The notes under the pieces: model-generated
Told to the model about the DNA's origin: nothing
The model's input: only the letters and a program-made list of their open reading frames with translations
Databases searched by the model: none
Source: Funneliformis mosseae
Taxonomy: Eukaryota; Glomeromycota; Glomeromycetes; Glomerales; Glomeraceae
DNA: 33,764 bases
Reading direction: 5' to 3'
Assembly (NCBI GenBank): GCA_910592005.1
Contig: CAJVPP010000394.1
Span: forward strand, 1-33,764
Shown here: positions 1 through 11,078 of the stretch, in pieces
How the letters are laid out: each line of letters opens with the position of its first letter
Position numbering within the stretch: the stretch's first letter is position 1
Position numbers and translations under genes: made by a program

Positions 1-206
1 CTTACAGGACTTGTTATTGCCTAATTTAAACTTTGCGTAATGTGGGGTTTTTGTTAGTAATGATAGGTTTTAATGTAGGCGTAGATCGCATTTGCAATCG
101 TAAAGTAATTAGACGGCTATTCAAGAGAATGAGAATGGATTACATTCTTTACGCTCTGTGTAAGGAAGTTTACTAGAAACAGAATTATTTTCGTTGATTT
201 TTATCG

Positions 207-288
207 GATCAGTCACCCGAATATCCGAATCCGGTTATCGTTCATGGATAATTATCCTCTATCGGGCTCGGATATTCGGATGACGGAT
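207..288. repeat. Imperfect inverted repeat around CCGAATATCCGA
   Basis: The left arm (about 211-234, GTCACCCGAATATCCGAATCC) is matched on the opposite strand by the right arm (about 264-285) with a few mismatches; the shared core is CCGAATATCCGA. The loop is about 30 nt. This stretch is clearly more GC-rich than its surroundings, which suggests a small foldback or MITE fragment. No target duplication was found. Confidence 0.45.
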
Positions 289-414
289 TAAAACAAGAAA
301 ATTTGAGGAAGGATCTGATTTGTCATTGGTCTATGAATCTTCAAAAGTCTGTATTACGAACATTCTCGGATTTTATTGGGCGAACATTTCACGTGAAATC
401 GGTACTTCGGAAGT

Positions 415-513
415 AAATTTTCACCCATGTGATCTATGATATATAAGCAGTGATGAAAAAAATATTTTTTTCATCACCAAACGCGGGCGTGACAAATATC
501 GGGGTGAAAATTT
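415..513. repeat. Nested foldback element with 28-bp perfect palindrome
   Basis: The outer arms AAATTTTCACCC (415-426) and GGGTGAAAATTT (502-513) are perfect 12-bp inverted repeats. Centred between them is a perfect 28-bp palindrome at 450-477 (GTGATG, A7, T, A, T7, CATCAC read through). The whole could extrude as a cruciform or be a small foldback/MITE. I found no flanking target duplication. Confidence 0.6.
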
Positions 514-751
514 TTCTGACGATATATATGTAGATTTCCCGGCACCATAGGAATATTGAAAGATGTGAACATTTATCCCCCTTGCTAATGATAAATTTTT
601 TTCTGCCCAACTATTTAGTTATAAATTATAGAGAAAACGCAAAAAAAAAATACTATTATGGTGTAGTTCGTAAGTTCCTATTAAATATTTGAAACGCGTC
701 CTTTTTTCCTATAGTAGAATATATGGTAACGATTAAATAAATAAAGTTCAA

Positions 752-2251
752 TTAGAAATTATAAAATTTTCTAATAATAATAATTATACTTGGTAATTTT
801 CTAATTAATAATAAAGCAATTAAAGTTCTAATAATAGTAGCTATGATACAAGATTTTTGTACTGCCATAAAATATTCACGCCAACCTCCTGCCCAAATTA
901 TTCTACAATCAATTTAAATGGTTATTTAGTTACGATAAATATATAACATATACGTTTAAAGAAAATAAATTAAACTTATACCTTCGTGTTTTTAATTCTG
1001 ATATTTGCCTTTTATAATTTTTACGATTATGTCTTAAAAAATACCATACAAAAAAATTCACATCCCAATAATCAAATTTTGGTCTTTTAGCATCTAGTCT
1101 TCTTGGCGGTTCTTCGGTTTGTCGATACATCATATCTATTAAATCGCTCGTCATTTGTAATGTTAACCCCCATAACCTTAACATTCTCGTAGTAACTCCA
1201 TCTACATCAACATGAGGCAATCCAATGCAATGAAAATGCATTCTTCCTATAAGCGTCTTGAATATATTTTGTAATATCCAAGATTTCGGCGCCAACCTTG
1301 AAGATAAATCTATCGATTCCGGTTCCCATTTTTGCGTAATCTCGGAATTAAAGAAGATTGATAGCGGTACCCAATGTGTTGATGCAACTTCAGATCCAGA
1401 AATCTCAATTGGCGGAGATTCTTTTGTGAGTTGTAAAAAAACTAAAAAAAAAAAAAAGAAAAAAAAATTCAAGATGAATATATAACTATTTCGGGAATAA
1501 AAACTAAACCAAAAGAAAAGTTTACCAAAGGGACAAAGAACCATTAATAAATTTTTTCCAAAAGTTGAAGTTATCTCTCTGTCATCCAACGCTCCAATAC
1601 ACATAAATAATTTATGATTACCAAGATCTAAACCAACTAATAATAAAAAATGAATGAATATGTTGGATTTTAGATGATGATCATATATGATGAAAATCAA
1701 TATGATTATAATAAAGAAATTCATAATATTACTTTACCCTCCTCGAATGTCTCTCTTTCAGCTGTATCTAAATCATCAACATCATTAGTATCTTGCTTAC
1801 CGCCAGGGAAAGCCATTTGACCGCTCCATCGATCACCTTCCCTTAAAGCCCTTTTAATGTAAAAGATTTCTGGTTCACCATTTTTTACCCACTCCATTTC
1901 CCAAAAATCTTCTAAATCTGTTATTGAATCGTTGTCATTATTATTATTATCTTCAATTTGCGAAGATATATTTGAAGAAGATTCAGAGGATTTAAGTTTA
2001 TCATGTTCATACGATGAATTTTTAGGTCTAATACGAATAATCATTGCTATACTCGCTCTACGAGGTTGAGATAATGGTGAACGTATTTTATGTGGCGAAA
2101 TATTTTCAAGATTTGAAAATGCAATTTTAAGACGATCTAATGTTGAAAGCACTTATAAAAAATAAAAATATAATACAAGATATGATAAATTATTTGATAT
2201 TATAAAATCGAAATTAAAAATTAAAAGTGATTATTTACCTGTATCTGACAT
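752..2251 (-). CDS. Nudix hydrolase, CoA-diphosphatase-like, five exons
   Basis: Exons (minus): 2251-2239, 2151-1738, 1636-1526, 1441-982, 902-752, joining to 382 aa. The 13-nt first exon encodes MSDT plus one base and supplies the only upstream ATG. The Nudix signature runs across the exon 2/3 junction at about residues 120-145: FPGGK, then AERETFEE|VGL, so the RE..EE metal-binding core is intact after splicing. The lead-in GDRWSGQMAFPGGK matches the subgroup of fungal Nudix proteins related to CoA/acyl-CoA diphosphatases. Nudix enzymes cleave nucleoside diphosphates linked to another moiety; the substrate here is not shown by the sequence. The N-terminus has an N/D/S-rich low-complexity stretch (about 55-80). 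The C-terminal 180 residues go beyond a minimal Nudix domain and end in a hydrophobic, R/K-punctuated segment that could sit in a membrane. The last exon is inferred from splice sites (AG|GTATAAG and TTGTAG|A) and coding-like sequence (WREYFMAVQKSCII). Confidence 0.82.
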
Positions 2252-4062
2252 TTTTTTTTTTACGAGATAAAATTAAAAAAAATTGATCAACTTATTTTTA
2301 TGGATAATCATCGTATTTATATAAATCAGTTTAGTTGTGATATAACTACGCCAATCTCATAATTAAAGCCGGCTTTCATTTTTAAACATTTAGTTTTTCA
2401 GGGTTTCAATTTGGCACGACCAAATAAATTTCAGCGAATGATCTTAATCATTTGACTAATCCTTCTTATCCATAAAAGATTAGAATTGTAGCAATTGATA
2501 AGTTTAAATTCCCGAATTTTCAATACCTCAAAAATTCAGAAATAACGTCATTTAACTTCATCTGGTATATCAAAAAATACCCGATATGGTTAAGTTAGCC
2601 GTAGTAATTTATTGGATTTTCATCAAAAATTTGTTAAATCCGAAGTCAAAATACTTTTTTATTTTGCGTTAAGTTTTCCTAAAAAAAGGGGGTTTTTAAA
2701 AAAAAAAAATCGTGTCGGAGGGAATTTTGACGCTCTGTTTAACTTTTTTTTTTTTTTAAAAAAAAAAGTTACGGGACACCATTTTAATGTTAAAAAAGCT
2801 GATTTGATGTTCTTTGGCGCAGTATTGTTTCGTATTTCTCAAGTATTACCTGATAATTTCTATTATATATATATTTAATTTTAATTTTAACGTTTATATA
2901 AATGCAACAATATAAAATTGAGAAAAGTCAAAACAAAAAAGCAATACTAAGTGAATAAAATATAGGATTATTAAAAGAAATTTCATGTTATTATGCATAA
3001 TAATACTTGTAAAATTAACTGTTATAATTATTATCTATTATCACTTTAAATAATAATTTAAAGATATAAATCATAGTTCAGGTAATTTTGAATGATGAAA
3101 TACAGCTTTCATATAATGAGTTAATCAATATAGAAGCAACCAGTATATAACTAAAAGTTTTAGTAACTGATAATAATCTTGCGATTAAGTAATTATAGTA
3201 CAATTTTCTGATGCTTTTTATGTACATTGTATTAGAATCATAAGTTAAAACTTACCAAAACAATTGAAAAAAGTTTGATTCTAATTTTAGTAATTTTATG
3301 AAAGATTTTTTACATTACAAGAAAATAGAAATAGTTCAACAGAAGGCATACAAATTACTGATATTAAGTTACTACATTATTTTTTGCATAATTTTTTCAT
3401 TTTTATTATATTTACCTATTATTTATTATATTGTATTATAATTCGAATTTTCATTATTTATTATATAAAGGTTTGTCTATTATTATTTTATATTCAATAA
3501 AGATGAAATACTTTGTAGAATTATTTATAATTAAAAGATCTTTTTAATAAAAGTTTTAAAAGGCAAACCTTAATCTTTATGTAAATACACTACCTTGAAA
3601 AAAAACGTATTTTAATATCAAAAAATTTATTATTTTTTTTTTTTAAAAATTTAATAACTCTTGAACTAACAATTTGATAAATAATTTTTCTATCCTATCT
3701 AGAATATTATTCTTCAAACTTTTTAGAAATGCATTAAGAAATTATTTATAAAACAATCAAATACAATTTTTGACTTTTTGATTAACATTAAAATATATAA
3801 ATACAAATATTTTACAAAATACTGATTATAGAGATATAAAATAAAAGCTATTATATTTACCTTATTAAGAATTTTCTGTTAAGTTGTATTTGATTAAAAT
3901 TGAATTATTGTAAAAAAATCAGTTTATTATTTGAAAGTTAAACTGATATATTAAAATAATTTAAAATGTGAAATTTATTACATTTTGATGTTTTTTTTAA
4001 TTAAAACTAGTTCTATTTATAAATACATGATACACAAAGTAAATTTTAAATAAAAATAAATA

Positions 4063-4234
4063 CAGTCAAATCTTGTTATAACGAACTTTATGTCCTAGAC
4101 CTCAACTTCTCTATAAGGCTTTAGTGAAAATTTTAAGAAATTTGATTGGTCAATTCACTATAACAAGAGTATTTTTATTATATTTGTTCAAAAAATTTGT
4201 TATATCAAGAGTTTACTATATCAAAAGTTGACTG
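4063..4234. mobile_element. MITE with CAGTCAA termini and TA target site (pogo/Tigger-like)
   Basis: 172 bp bounded by TA on both sides (4061-4062 and 4235-4236). The left end reads CAGTCAAATCTTGTTATAAC; the right end on the other strand reads CAGTCAACTTTTGATATAGT. CAGT-starting ends followed by a TATAACGAAC-like motif with a TA duplication are typical of pogo/Tigger-type Tc1-mariner elements. It has no coding capacity and so is a non-autonomous or internally deleted copy. The termini are seen directly; the family is inferred. Confidence 0.72.
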
Positions 4235-4282
4235 TATATCTAATTAATACATTTATTGATATAAGTAGAAAACTATTAAATA

Positions 4283-4596
4283 CTAGGAGTATTTAAAATC
4301 AGTTAATGCAAATTTTGATGTAAAATTTTAAGAAATATGATTGGCTGAAATTTATATCAGATTTGTATCAAATGCATCAGCAAACTAGCAGGTGTAGTTA
4401 ATGTAAAATTTTAACAGTCTAAGTAGTTAATCATAAAATGGTTATTTAACCAAATTTGTAAAATCATTATTTTTAAAAATATGATTTCATAAAATATATA
4501 TTGATTTTATTTAATTTTATATACTAAAAAATAATAATTAATTGGTTAATCACAAGTGTATCAAATTTTACATCAACCAATTTTGAATACTCCTAC
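4283..4596. mobile_element. MITE with about 38-bp imperfect TIRs
   Basis: The left arm starting (C)TAGGAGTATTTAAAATC (4283 on) is matched by the right arm on the other strand, (G)TAGGAGTATTCAAAATT (from 4596), with homology continuing through GTTRATG...AATTTTGA for about 38 bp. The target duplication is ambiguous: TA on both sides (4281-4282 and 4597-4598), or ACT if the ends are drawn one to two bases further in. The length is 314 bp with no ORF. It lies about 50 bp from the 4063-4234 element. Confidence 0.65.
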
Positions 4597-5769
4597 TATA
4601 TAACTTAATAAATTTGTCAATCTATCTACCTGCTTATTATTTGAGTCAATGTGATTTATTTACTATATTTATTTGTTAAGCATATAATTGTATACTTTTT
4701 TACTGATTAATTAAATCATTTATGTTAATTATATTTATCACTTTGAACTTTCTAATAATTTCTGTTACCTATTAATATTAGAAAAAAAGAATTATTATAA
4801 ATTAGTAAATTGAAAGTAAATTATTATAATTAAGGTTTTAAAATATATCAAAATCTATATTTAACTTATAATAAAATAGTTAAATAAATTCTTAATTTAA
4901 ATATTATTAAAAACAATAGAAAAAGTAAATTAAGTTTAAACTATTATTATTATATATATAGAAATCGAATTCAAACTTATATTTTTTAAGTAAATATAAA
5001 TATTATATAATAAATTTTGATTATATAATTAGTTAATTATTAATAAAAATATTATTAAAATATTAATTTGTTTTAGGTATTTATTAAATTAAATGAGAAA
5101 TATTAATAAGAATATTAAATTATTTTTTAAAATTACTATAACTATTTTTTGGAGTTTGAAAATTATATATTTAATAAATCTAAAAATATAATAACCTTTT
5201 TATTTATATATATATGATATTTAGATCCTATAATATCTATGCTATTATTTTTATTAAATAATAAATTTTTATATTAATTATAAATTAATTATAAAATCAA
5301 TATATTAAATTATGAATTTGTTATTATTTCTTTAAATACATATTTATTATCAACTTAATTTTATAATAATTAAATTTCAATATTTATTAAATTAAAAAAA
5401 ATTAAATATAATAATAATAATAATAAATAACTAAAGTTATTTAAAAAAACAGAAATTCAAAAATAATAGTTGATATTATTTAAAATAATAAGAATATTTA
5501 TTATAAAATTTTCAAACTTTTTAATTAATTTAATAAAGAATATTATAATAAAAATTTTTAAAAAATAAAAAGAATTTAATATTTAAAATAATAATATTAT
5601 AAAGATTTGAAATTCTATTTTATAAAAATCAAATAATCATCTTAAGTTAAGAAAAACTAAGAATATTTTAAAAAAATTTAATACTAAAAATATAAATATA
5701 AATATATAAATAAATTAATTATAATAATAAAACTTATAAAGAAAAAAATATTAAAGAGAATATAATATA

Positions 5770-6028
5770 CAGTCATTTTCCTTTATAGTTACTTCTTGTA
5801 CAATCACATTATATAAATCTCTCATTATAAGTACACATTTCGTAAGAACTAATACCTATTAATACTATATAAAAAAATTAATTTATAATCATAGTATTTT
5901 TATAGTCTCATTCTTTCAAAATTAATATTTAGTAATAACATATAAAAATTCCTCTATATAGTAACTTTTTATTATAATCATACTTTTTATTTTAGTTTTG
6001 AAGAGTATGACTATAAAAGAGATAACTG
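5770..6028. mobile_element. MITE with CAGTYAT termini and TA target site
   Basis: 259 bp flanked by TA (5768-5769 and 6029-6030). The left end CAGTCATTTTCCTTTATAGT matches the right end on the opposite strand, CAGTTATCTCTTTTATAGTC, over about 20 bp with a few mismatches. The same CAGT/TA architecture as 4063-4234 suggests a related pogo-like family, but the interiors differ, so it is not a simple second copy. Non-coding. Confidence 0.62.
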
Positions 6029-9000
6029 TATGTATATTATATTATTTAAATATATATTTTATTTATTATAATTTATTATATATATTTATTTATTTTATTT
6101 ACTTTTTTATTATATGAATATTTGCAATATAAAGAAAGAAAACTACCAAAAATTTTTTTTAAGTTAATATTAAATCTGAATTTATTTTACTAAAAAATAA
6201 TATTTAACTTATAAAAGAAAAGTTTTTTGATAATTTTCTTTTTATTGGAAAGTATCTATATTATTAACAGAAGAAATTACAACTTCAAATATTATGTGGA
6301 ATCTGTCAATTAATAATGATCTCATATTAAGTGATATCACTACTGTATCGAATAGTGATCAATAATAATTTTTATTTTACCTATTTTTTTTATTTTTTTT
6401 GTATTTTCTATACAGTCTGTTTATTCTGTTTTGTCTGTAATTTTTTTAACATCTGTAATTTATTTTTATTACTTTTATAGTTTATATTATTTTTATTATT
6501 TTATTATATTTAAGTATATTTTTATTGAAATATATATCTATATTTAGTTAATTTATAGTATAGTAAGTAGTTAATTGTAGTAAATTAATTTTGTATAAAT
6601 AAAAATCTGCTTTTTGCTTAAGTTGTAAATTAACTCTTTTGCAAGTTTTAAGTTATAAATAAAGGAATTAATTTAAATCTACACATAATCAACTTTTCTA
6701 TTTAATGTTGTTCTTTATCTAAAATTTGTTATAATACCCTATACTAACTTGCTATTGAGTTTAATATTATGAGTTTGATTAAATATATTTTAAGTTCTAA
6801 GATATAATGAATTACTAAGTTGATTCAAATATAACAGATATCTGTAGGACTTAAAGAAAATCCTAAGGTTAGAAACTCTAATGTGTAGAATCAGTTATCA
6901 CAGTCTCTCAACTTAGATGTTAAGATAACCAAAAATGAACCTAGTGACAATATATACATAATTTATTTAATATATATATATTTTATTTAATAAAAATCAA
7001 AAATTAAAAAATTTAATATTTATTGTCTAAAGTGTAAGTATTATTATCATAAAATTTTTAACTCATATTAATTACATTATTAAATTTTTATATAAAATTT
7101 CTTACTAAATTTACATATTAAACTTAAATAATCTAACAAGTATAAAGATTTGAAAAATGAGATTATAAACAATTTTAATTAAAAAATTAGATGACAAACT
7201 AAATTATAAATAATGTATAGAGATTGTATTAAGCTATATAAAAATACAAAAAGACAGAAAGATATAACTTTTAATTGATTTCTTTATTAATATTGAAATT
7301 TGTATTTCAAAATTTGCAAAAAAGTTAATTTACAACATAAACAAAAAGTCTATTTATTTATACAAAATTATTTGTTATAATAAACTAATTATTACACTAT
7401 AAATTAACTATTTTGATAGATAAAATATAAGTAAACTAAATAAACTAAAAGTAATAAAATAATAAAAATATGTAATAAAATAAAATAATAATAAAAGTAA
7501 AATATTAAGAATAAGCATTAAGTTGAGTATTTTTAAATTCTATTTAATCTATATAATTAAGGTTATTATTAGTATTTATAAGATCAAAATTATATAAATC
7601 TTCTATATTTTTAGAATTTGTAGAATCCTCAGTATTTTTAAAATTTTAGATTAAAAAATTGTTATACTACGTTATTCATGTAATTTTATTATTATTAGTT
7701 AATTATTTTGCTAATAGTATAGGACACTTTAAATTAGAGCTAAAACTATGCATATGATATATGCCTTACAAGTAATCTATTAGATTATGTGATAAACATA
7801 ATATCAATTTGTAATTAGCTAAAATTTAAGTATAATTAATCAACTAATTTAAACACTTCAGATACTCTAACAGTTTTTATTACTTAATATATTATATATT
7901 GTAGTTTACTTAATATTTATTAAGTTTATATATACATATATAAAAATATTTAAAAAAAATATGTAATTAAAAAATTTATTACAAAAAATATTTATTTACT
8001 TACATTAATATTAAAAAGATTTTTTATAAAAAATAATATTACAATATTATTACAATTAATTATTTATTAGTTATAAATATTAAAAATAATAAATATTGAG
8101 AAGTAAATTAAATATTAATATATAATAAGTTTATTTGATTAAATAACAAATAAGTATTATCAATACTTTATATTATACAAATTTTTTTAGAAAATTAAAT
8201 TATCTTTATTTTTACAATAAAATAAATTTTAATAGTTAAAAATTATAATTATATTTATATATTTAATATTATAATTATAAAAAAGATAAAATTAAAAAAT
8301 AAATAAATATTAATCAAATATTTAATTTTAATTTATTAAAATATTTATATAATATAAAACATGAATACTTTTTTATTATATTAATTAAAATAAATAATAT
8401 ATCTTATACTCTATTAAATTCTAACTTTAAAATTAACTTTTACTTATTCTTCTATATTATGTAATTATAAATAATTTAAAAAACTAATTATTAAATATCA
8501 AAATAACATTTAGATTGTATTTATCAAAATTTTAAAAAGTAATTAGTTAATTTTCTTTTAAAGTATAAAGATTTAAGTTAATAATGCTAGGTAAAACTGA
8601 AATATTTAATCATATGATGAAACTGAAACTATTTAGTCTTTAATAATTAAAATGCCAAAATGCCAAAACTTTATTTCTATAGATTTTTTTATGGATGTTT
8701 TTATGGATTTTAACTCACAATTTTTAATAATATTTTATTTTACTATAAATTCTAAAAATTTAGAATTTTTGTAAATAAAAGACTATTTATTATATTTTGT
8801 TTACTATATGAGAAGTTTACTAAGAAAATTGGATTCTATTTAACAAAATTTTGATTTTATTGCATTTTAGTTTTATATAATAAGGTCTTAATTTTAGTAG
8901 CAAACTTCCCTTATTATTTATGATGTTAATTAGCAATATTTTTTTGATTATATATTTAATTAATAATAAATAATAAAAGATTAATAATAGTATATTCTTT

Positions 9001-9463
9001 AATAAAGATAAATAAATAAAAATTTATAATTTATATATTATAAAGCAATTTAGTTATTTAGTTCATTTGCTAAAAGTTTAGTAAAAGATTTAGACTTAAA
9101 TCAGAGGTTTAGTCGGACACAAAATTTGACGAAAGTTTAGTCATGATAAAAATAATTTAGGCAGGTATCACTAATTTAAACTAAATTTTATTTTAATTTG
9201 TCTAATTATAAAATAATAATATGTAAAGTCAAAATTTTTAGTAAATTGAATTAAATAAATACCAATAAATTTACGTTTTAAATATTAGCTAGATTATAGA
9301 TTGTATTAATAAAAATATTATTATAAAATATTTTATATAAAAGTATTTAAAGTATCAATTATGAGATTAACTGATTGGTAAAATTAAATTGTAAGGATAA
9401 CAAATTAAGCAGAAATTAAGCTAACGTCAGCCTACTAATAAAAAGGCAATTCGCATCACCCTA

Positions 9464-10830
9464 ATGCTAACTTACACTTATCGTTTAAATATCGCGTTGG
9501 TTCAAACTATACTTCGACCATTAGTTAGAAACATGACACGAAAACATCAAAGTACTGAAATAAGCGAAAAGATTTTGGGACAAGAAGAAGAGGGAAGTAA
9601 TAGTCATGGTGATAGTTCTTCAGAAAGTAGTACGCGTCCAACCAAGAAAGCCAAGAAAGAAGAGCAAACTCCAATACCTACTAACACTAAAATGCCGGAA
9701 AGTTTTTCTTTTGAAAAACGTGAGGGAACTATAAAATTCGCTTCTTGGAACGTTAGCGGGTTAAAATCTGCTTTGAAAAAGGTTTAAACGCGTTTATACT
9801 TTTAGTATTATTTTGAAAATCCTATTTACCGATTTATTAGCATATATTAAAATTATTATAATGTAATAGGGTTTTAAAACTTATGTTGAAGCAGAAGACG
9901 CTGATATTTTGTGTCTTCAAGAGACGAAAGTCAATACAGAACTTGAAGGAGTTGTTGATCATCAGAAATATAAATATCGTTGGTGGGGTTTTGAAGAGAA
10001 AAAAGGATACGGTATGTTAGGAATGATACACAAATAAATTCATTTCAAAATTTTTTAACGTGACATTTCATTTTTTTAGCTGGAACAGTTGTTTTTTCGA
10101 AGATCAACCCAATTTCTGTTTCATTTGGTCTTTCTACGCATCCCGATCCCAAAGTTACTGAGGGACGAGTTATTACGTTAGAATTTGAGACATTATATTA
10201 TGTAGCATGTTATGTTCCTAATGCGGGAGAGAAACTCGTAAGGTTGAAAGAAAAAATCATTTGGGATGAAGCTATGGAAAAATATTTGAAACAACTTGAT
10301 GAAAAAAAACCAGTTATTTGGGCTGGGTAGTTATTTAAATAAGTTTATATATCATACTTGACTTTTAATAATCAATAATAAATTTTAAATTTTGTAGAGA
10401 TTTGAATGTCGCACATAAACCAATCGACTTAGCGAGACCTGAAACTAATAAGAAGTAAAATAAAAAATAAACAAATGTTATGGCTTCGTGTAAACTTAAA
10501 ACTTTATATGATTAACTTATTGTCATTTATTACCATTATAGGACTCCAGGTTTTACACCAGAAGAACGGAGGGATTTCGACAGAATCTTGAATGAAGGAA
10601 AGAACAAATTTGTAGATACTTGGAGACATTTCCATCCAAATACTTTAAGGCACTATACTTATTTCTCTTATCGTTTCCAGTGTCGTTCTAAAATTATTGG
10701 TTGGCGTTTAGATTATCATGTTGTTAGCGAAAGGATCTTGAACAGAGTCGTCGAAAGTGAAATTCGGTTACATGCGTACGGAGCAAGTGATCATGTGCCA
10801 ATTGTTTTGGTTATTAAAGATGACTTGTAA
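9464..10830 (+). CDS. APE1: AP endonuclease, exonuclease III/APE1 family, five exons
   Basis: Exons: 9464-9781, 9870-10011, 10080-10326, 10398-10454, 10542-10830; 350 aa. The class II AP endonuclease of base-excision repair nicks DNA 5' of abasic sites using Mg2+. Family motifs are present in order: FASWNVSGLKSA, ILCLQETK with the catalytic Glu (E124, equivalent to human E96), YVPNAG, WAGDLNVAH (D237/N239, equivalent to D210/N212), GWRLDYHVVS, and the terminal GASDHVPI with the D338/H339 catalytic pair. No C-terminal zinc-finger extension follows, so it resembles APE1 more than long Apn2. The first ~100 residues are non-catalytic, with an acidic/serine stretch and a basic KKAKK cluster suited to nuclear import. 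The first 23 residues (rich in R, L and Y, no acidic residue) could be a mitochondrial presequence; the second ATG at 9533 would give a 327-aa form. Its 3' end converges on the UGO1 gene. Confidence 0.92.
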
Positions 10831-11078
10831 AATTATCATTTATGTACATAATTTGTTCTGCTGTAAATTACTATCTTTTTTGGGGTTCATTTTTTTTTTT
10901 TTTTTTTACTAATAATTTCGTTAAATATGTATAGATACTTTTGTGAAAATAATATTTTTTTTTTTCTTTGGAAATAAACATTAAAAATAATTTCTTCATT
11001 TTTTTGAAACGTTAAATTATATTTTAAAATAATAAGTCAAAATACATTAGTCACTCGATCAATAAATAAAACTATTTT

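Larger units (their letters stand above)
1..751. other. Left flank without a supported gene; contains foldback DNA
   Basis: I see no gene here. A 48-codon open frame ends at the TAG at 174-176, but it has no recognisable motif. The stretch holds an imperfect dyad at 207-288, a 14-bp perfect palindrome at 386-399 (ATTTCACGTGAAAT, with a CACGTG core), and a nested foldback at 415-513. From about 590 on it becomes plain AT-rich DNA running into the 3' end of the Nudix gene. The left part could include the 3' end of an upstream gene, but the sequence does not show one. Confidence 0.5.
2252..9463. other. Long AT-rich gene-free block with small TIR elements
   Basis: About 7.2 kb with no supportable gene. 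From about 2880 to 9420 the sequence is dominated by A/T with stop codons in all frames. It contains three short terminal-inverted-repeat elements (4063-4234, 4283-4596, 5770-6028), poly-A/T tracts (for example near 2730-2770), and an AGT/CAG-richer island near 6826-6955 that might be a worn coding relic. The last few hundred bases before 9464 presumably hold the promoter of the AP endonuclease gene, but no distinct element stands out. Confidence 0.7.

Noticed and set aside
1..176. 48-codon open frame ending TAG at 174-176, with a basic RRLFKRMRM stretch
   Set aside because: Too short, no start, motif or splice site that supports it; another frame in the same DNA is equally coding-like.
1258..1485. 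Plus-strand frame of 75 codons
   Set aside because: Antisense shadow of exon 4 of the Nudix gene; ends in a poly-lysine run read from the intron's poly-T tract.
2612..2878. Plus-strand frame of 88 codons
   Set aside because: Mostly F and K from poly-T/poly-A tracts; no motif and no non-homopolymer coding signal.
9060..9180. Repeated TTTAGT words upstream of the AP endonuclease
   Set aside because: Irregular spacing and length; within what AT-rich sequence gives by chance.
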